Source: Dama dama
Lineage: Eukaryota > Chordata > Mammalia > Artiodactyla > Cervidae
Assembly: GCF_033118175.1 (NCBI RefSeq)
Contig: NC_083695.1
Coordinates: 31,575,607-31,639,606 of the forward strand
DNA: 64,000 nt
Direction: 5' to 3'
In this document: one piece after another, positions 62,025 through 64,000 of the stretch
Position numbering within the stretch: position 1 is the first letter of the stretch
Layout: each line of letters opens with the position of its first letter
Position numbers and translations under genes: made by a program
The notes under the pieces: generated by a model
Databases searched by the model: none
Told to the model about the DNA's origin: nothing
Seen by the model: only the letters and a program-made list of their open reading frames with translations

Positions 62025-62130
62025 AGTTACAGATGATAATTGATACTCAGAGGTTAAGTAGTCTCTTGCCCAGAGTTGTATGTGGCAGAATTCATATATG
62101 AATACAGGATTGTCTATACCCAAAACCACA
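62025..62130 (-). repeat. MIR fragment
   Basis: Reverse-orientation traces: cagaggttaagtagtctctt, then gccc and tgtggcagaattcatatatg. Confidence 0.5.
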
Positions 62131-63099
62131 TTAATCACATCCTATGCTTTTACACACTAATAAATATAATAATCCATAATTGTGTATTTTTCAAATTCAG
62201 TTCAGCATATCTACAATATCTACTAATCATTTACACGTAGCTATCAAATACTGAGATGCTCAAATTGGACATCCCTTGTAAAATATTTTAGACACCAAAA
62301 CCATATTTTCTGAGGGCTGTAGTATGTACAAAGAACTAAAATTGCTAATTTGTAAGAAGAGAGAAAAGTGAGAAAATATTTTTTTAAATTATTTTAAAAA
62401 CTTCAGATGGGAAAGAAAGAAGATAAAAAAATCTGAGACTAAAAATAGAAAAGTACAACAGGTGTCAAAGGATTTTCTGAAATGCTGAACCAGTACTTGA
62501 TTTCATTTTGGTAATGTAATTACATTGTAAACTTTTGCTTATCTATCTGAAGGCTATAGAGTAGCTCCAACCAAATGATGCAACATTTAACACAAAACCA
62601 ATCAATATTTGAAAGACTAAATAGTTCAGTTTCTAACAGGAATATTATTTTCTCAATAGAAAGTAATCTTCATTTTAATGAGCCAGGATCCAATTTTCAA
62701 AATATAGATAAAAGTCTTCACTTTAAGAGTGATGGTTTCGATTAAAAAAGAAAAAGTAACAAAAAGACACAGCATTTTTCAAAGTGCCAATTGATATTCA
62801 TGGCATTTGAGAAAACAATGGAGCGAATAACAGTGAAGTTGAAATTCTTCTAAATTCAGGTATTGAAATTTGTGTATCTCTTGTTTTCTTTCTTTAAAAT
62901 GAAACACTGGTTTTTCAGGCTAACATAGGCTTCTAATCCAAGAATAAAAAATTAACACTCTTCAACAAAGTGAAACACCAAGTTCTTTTTTGCACAAATA
63001 ACACTGTTAATAAAATAAAAGAAATATTTGACAAGAGAAATTTCTATGTACAAATAGATCATATAGATCAAATAGATCAATAGCTTAGATACATGAAAG

Positions 63100-63355
63100 G
63101 AGATAGATAATAGCACAGTGCTTAAGACAGTGAACTCAGGAGCCAGAATCCCAATTTGGACTCTTGGCTCCACCAATTACCAACTGTATGATCTTAGGTT
63201 AAAAAAAAAAGGCTAAGTTACTTAACTTCTATGTATTTTAGTATCTTATTTGTAAAATGATGAAAACAGGAAGCTATCTGAAAGAGTGGTTGTGTGCATT
63301 AGAATTATTATGTATAGACACTTGGAACAGTGCTTGGTAGATAATAAATACTCAA
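63100..63355 (+). repeat. MIR SINE, nearly full length
   Basis: Plus-strand order: tagcacagtgcttaagacag, actcaggagccagaatccca, ttacttaacttctatgtatt, cttggaacagtgcttggtag and ataataaatactcaa. Confidence 0.8.
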
Positions 63356-63697
63356 AAACTTCAACTATTGTTCTTTTTCATATTATTAGTAGTACTGATA
63401 GTAATAGTTCCCTCAAGAGACAAACAGAGTCAAGCATTTTTCATTTAGAAATTTTACTTTCAACTAAAAAACAAACCACTGACAACAATGAATGAATGTG
63501 TTAATGCAATTTTTTTTTAAGGGCTAAATTATCATCCCTAAAATAATATGTAATTATGAAATATTTGTGGAGAACTTCAGGCTTCAAAGAATTACTTTAT
63601 GTATCCTCTTGGAATTTTTAGGACAAATACAAATATGGATCAAAAAAAATATGAAGCGGAAACAATAAAATTGTCTATATATTCTTCTTTATCAATG

Positions 63698-63903
63698 CAC
63701 GTGTGCTAAGTTGCTTCAATTGTGTCCAACTTTTTGTGACCCGATGGACTATATATGCCCTGTCAGGCTTCTCTGTCCATGAGATTCTCCAGGCAAGAAT
63801 ACTGGAGTGTGTTGCCATGGCCTTCTCCAGGGAATCTTTGCAACCCAGGGACTGAACCGCCGTCTCATTATGTCTCCTGCATTGACACGAACTGGGAAAC
63901 CCT
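63698..63903 (-). mobile_element. Bov-tA SINE, diverged
   Basis: Reverse orientation, from gctaagttgcttcaattgtg to a degenerate head (cgaactgggaaaccct). Confidence 0.88.
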
Positions 63904-64000
63904 ATTTATCTACAGAAGGACCTGATTAAATATATCAATTCACGAGGAATTTAGAACTGACTGGTTTTGAATCTGTGAAAAGCAAAAGAAAAGAGGGGAG

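Noticed and set aside
43626..64000. Search for the exon preceding the microexon (MICU1 segment ending FDGK)
   Set aside because: No matching coding segment with a donor was found by eye on the minus strand, so it is probably beyond 64000.

Overview
The window is mammalian intron sequence from a bovid ruminant. BovB (RTE) LINE fragments, BOV-A2 and Bov-tA SINEs, tRNA-Glu SINEs of the cetartiodactyl CHR/SINE2 type and a ruminant-type young L1 are present throughout, next to mammal-wide MIR, L1M, MLT1 and MER5 relics. There is no bacterial or operon-like content. Nearly every long open frame comes from a LINE or SINE.

The host gene is MICU1 (mitochondrial calcium uptake 1, the EF-hand gatekeeper of the mitochondrial calcium uniporter), on the minus strand. 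Four coding exons can be placed to the base. In transcript order they are a 12-nt microexon (60785-60796, DFWQ), a 115-nt exon (43511-43625), an 83-nt exon with the first EF-hand (9513-9595), and a 198-nt exon (2055-2252). Reading phases agree across every junction. The preceding exon was not found up to 64000 and the following exon was not found down to 1, so the window is an internal slice of the gene. The 12-nt exon matches the position and sequence type of the microexon that defines the muscle isoform MICU1.1. It has a long polypyrimidine tract and two RBFOX-type GCATG sites just downstream. The 7.26-kb intron between the EF-hand exon and the next exon begins with GC, not GT.

The rest is transposon layers. 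Region 400-900 looks like a solo LTR. Region 2359-3928 is an endogenous-retrovirus RNA copied by LINE machinery: it ends at the viral poly(A) site with an A-rich tail, has 14-bp target duplications and an inverted 5' part, and sits inside an older MIR. Regions 5.5-9.1, 12.2-18.7, 20.5-25.6, 27-30.6, 35-40.2 and 42.4-42.8 kb hold L1, BovB and SINE insertions, often nested. Region 45.6-53.6 kb is a stack of old minus-strand L1 pieces interrupted by a BovB, a young L1 3' end and an MLT1 LTR. From 53.65 kb to the end the intron is mostly unique sequence with a few SINEs and MIRs, and contains the microexon.

The best leads are the microexon with its splicing signals, the GC-AG intron, and the twin-primed retroviral retrocopy.
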